Positions 62,501-64,000 of a stretch of 64,000 nt of DNA are shown here, one piece after another. A model generated the notes under the pieces. That model was not told the origin of the DNA. It saw only the letters and a list, made by a program, of their open reading frames with translations, and did no database searches. The DNA lies in assembly GCA_032622095.1 (NCBI GenBank), contig CP136063.1:212989982-213053981 (forward strand). The letters are read 5' to 3'. The DNA comes from Siphonodentalium dalli. Taxonomy: Eukaryota > Mollusca > Scaphopoda > Gadilida > Siphonodentaliidae. Positions within the stretch are counted from its first letter, which is position 1. Each line of letters begins with the position of its first letter. The translations under genes and the position numbers were made by a program.

Positions 62501-64000
62501 TCGCGGAAGGATAGAACTCGAGGCGCTTATTTGAGAGCTGGTGTAAAATACAATTATATGACGAGTTTCGAGTCAAAACATGATATTTTTGGTGCAATCA
62601 CAAACAAAAAAACACTTTGGAGATAAAAAAAGTTCAGTTTTTATTTCGTGCTATAGTGATTTTCGTGTTTTTCAATCATATACACGTGCAAATCTCAAAT
62701 TACGCCATTGTATGTGTTATTTTAACACAATAATTCTCCTTGAAATAAGATGTTCACGCCATGGGGTAAGAAAGCGTTCTTCCCAACTGGTCACTTCGCT
62801 GGCCCTCTGCCAAGTTGCTTTCTATTGAAGGTTAGAGCACTACAATTTATATAATCAAGTGGTACACCATAAATAGATTCATTGGTCCACAATGGAGATA
62901 GAACAATATACCACTGTCCAAAATCTGTCTCATTCAAATGTGGTATATGTTAAACACGATACGTGGTGATTTTCGGATAGGAAATCCCGCACCGAATCGA
63001 AAGATTCAAATATCTCATTTTCCCACCAAAATGGTGCTAGAACACAGTTTGTTAACCTGTGTTGTTGCCATGAAGTTATGTTCGGTGGGCACTTCGACCG
63101 ATATCGACTGAAAACCGATCAGCCAAAATGTTAGCATAGTTGGGTATAGTATGACAACTAGTTTGGATGGGGTGTTGGTTGTTCGAGCGCAGGAGATATT
63201 CCTATTATTTCCAATTCCAATTCATTGTTGAAGAGAACTAGTCATCAATGAGTATTTAGTCAACAAAGCGTTGAAATCTGTATAAGTCACCGCATATTTC
63301 AAACTGGAAAATGTTTGCTTATTTTCAGGAATCACAGCACAGGACCCGGATGACCAGACTCTCCGAGCATTTTTTCTCGTCCTGACATCATACTGGGGAT
63401 GTATAGGAATATTCTTCGCCACACAGAACTCATTCCCAAATACAGTAAACCTTCCGGTGGAAGGATTGTTCCCGGGATATGGCGCGTTTATGTTCATATT
63501 CCTCATCGTTGCATTGGGCGGACTTCAGGACACATCGAAGTTAACGTCATTACTCTCGCTGGGATGTCTGATGAAGTTACTATATTTTGCTCTTCATCGT
63601 TCTCATCTATATATCAATATCTAATTTCGCCAGAATAGTTCGGGGCAGAAATAAAAAAGGAACATTCCGAACGGACGCTGCTTTAATTCGACCGAGTCGA
63701 GACTACACAGTTGTCGGATGGGCAATGGACGTCGTAGCGTTCGCAGTGTTCGCAAGCCATGTTACCGGGGCAACGGCTGATCCGAAGTTCGCATTCGCCT
63801 GGATGTTGGGCGCCGGTTTCTTCCAGATCACTGCGGGGATAGTGGCAATCCGAAGATACGATCCATTCAGTGCTTTCACCTTCTGTATACACGGCTTACT
63901 GTGGATTGCGATATCTTTCAACATGGGACTTGAATTGTTCGTGGGCATCAACACGATACCGTCATATCCAGTGTATGTTCTGTACATGATTTTCTTCTTG
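56405..64000 (+). CDS. Divergent relative of the membrane region (partial, frameshifted)
   Basis: Exon 1 (56405-56573) starts at ATG in MAFIKPTSATIATSY and ends VALIVG|GTAAGT in phase 1. Exon 2 starts at 63329 (acceptor TTATTTTCAG) in the matching phase and runs to the window end. Exon 2 reads AFFLVLTSYWGCIGIFFATQ and FPGYGAFMFIFLIVALGG, then breaks: the frame meets TAA at 63622, while the next frame is open and continues LLFIVLIYISIS, a basic linker, then GAGFFQITAGIVAIRRYDPF, FTFCIHGLLWI and FNMGLELF. That last block is the permease signature G-x-x-Q-x-x-AG-x-x-x-x-RR, aligning with exon 2 of the minus-strand gene. Known relatives transport acetate or succinate at membranes. The one-base shift at a TTTT run (63585-63588) is either an assembly error or a disabling mutation. 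Whether a YRDC domain follows is outside the window. Confidence 0.65.
56624..57012. mobile_element. piggyBac-like MITE, TTAA duplication
   Basis: Perfect 14-bp TIR CCCTTTACCCAACA, TTAA on both flanks (56620-56623, 57013-57016) and CCC at the termini, as in piggyBac. 389 bp, two internal hairpins, no reading frame. Lies 50 bp inside intron 1 of the plus-strand gene. Confidence 0.85.
57045..57310. repeat. Inverted partner of 32575-32835
   Basis: Contains CACTCCGGTGTGGTGATCA, GGCGAAATCGTTTG and GAGCGTAGTTCAGACGATG in the opposite order. Confidence 0.65.
58705..58858. repeat. Long hairpin
   Basis: ATCTCCAACGAGTTATGTTG and following bases are inverted, arms of about 70 bp, loop near GAGTCGTAGATGAG. 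Confidence 0.85.
60125..60425. repeat. Minisatellite of about 33 bp, GTACATCATAACTGTGAGAT
   Basis: About eight units, each with a GGGGAGGGGG block. The repeating peptide frames over it are artefacts. Confidence 0.8.
63329..64000 (+). CDS. Exon 2 of plus-strand relative, with one-base frameshift
   Basis: It is open from the acceptor at 63328 to TAA at 63622 in one frame, and from about 63577 to the window edge in the next frame, with membrane-protein content in both. The switch point that keeps hydrophobic helices continuous is the TTTT run at 63585-63588. No GT-AG intron of usable size fits between the two frames. Confidence 0.65.

Larger units (their letters stand above)
57311..63328. other. 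Rest of intron 1 of the plus-strand gene; no exon seen
   Basis: AT-rich sequence with A runs at 57541-57565, a hairpin, a minisatellite and short reading frames of non-protein composition. Confidence 0.5.

Overview
The window looks like a piece of a metazoan nuclear genome, most likely a lophotrochozoan and perhaps a mollusc. It is AT-rich, has short coding exons bounded by GT-AG splice sites inside kilobase introns, is full of non-autonomous DNA transposons and long hairpin elements, and carries an interstitial TTAGGG-type array with a six-base period, as in animal telomeres. The phylum is a guess; the metazoan reading is firmer. Almost every base that codes belongs to one gene family.

The central gene lies on the minus strand, from about 55,170 down to 29,206. 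I assemble it from ten exons whose splice phases agree, giving about 857 residues. Residues 1 to about 604 form a many-helix membrane region of three diverged units. Two carry the hallmarks of the Gpr1/Fun34/YaaH (SatP/Ato) acetate-succinate permease superfamily: an [AS]EP-x-x-LG-type start, then a GG-x-x-Q-x-x-AG-x-x-x-x-RR stretch. The last membrane exon ends in phase 0 and joins a phase-0 exon that opens a complete C-terminal YRDC/Sua5/TsaC (threonylcarbamoyl-AMP synthase) domain, residues about 605-857, with PTDTVY, K-x-R, GPLAITSAN and STVV motifs. A transporter-like protein fused to a tRNA-modification enzyme domain is the most interesting thing here.

A second copy of the 3' half of this gene lies on the same strand at about 3,202-14,234. 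It belongs to a direct segmental duplication (about 2,260-21,300 matching about 31,290-40,830). It keeps four of the exons, has an intact YRDC part as far as the window shows, but has a one-base insertion in its first recognised exon and no visible 5' exons. I treat it as a partial, probably decaying copy. A third relative runs on the plus strand from 56,405 past the window end, head to head with the main gene across about 1.2 kb. It has the same membrane repeat and a one-base frameshift near 63,585.

Layout: 1-2,257 transposon; 2,260-14,234 partial gene copy, with a 4.5-kb transposon and other insertions in its introns; 14,235-29,200 no gene, but retroelement fragments, hairpins, minisatellites, a MITE and a hAT-like element whose target duplication ends 5 bp from the main gene's stop codon; 29,206-55,170 main gene; 55,171-56,404 divergent promoter region; 56,405-64,000 the plus-strand relative. 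All splice sites and homologies were read by eye. No transcript or database search was available.
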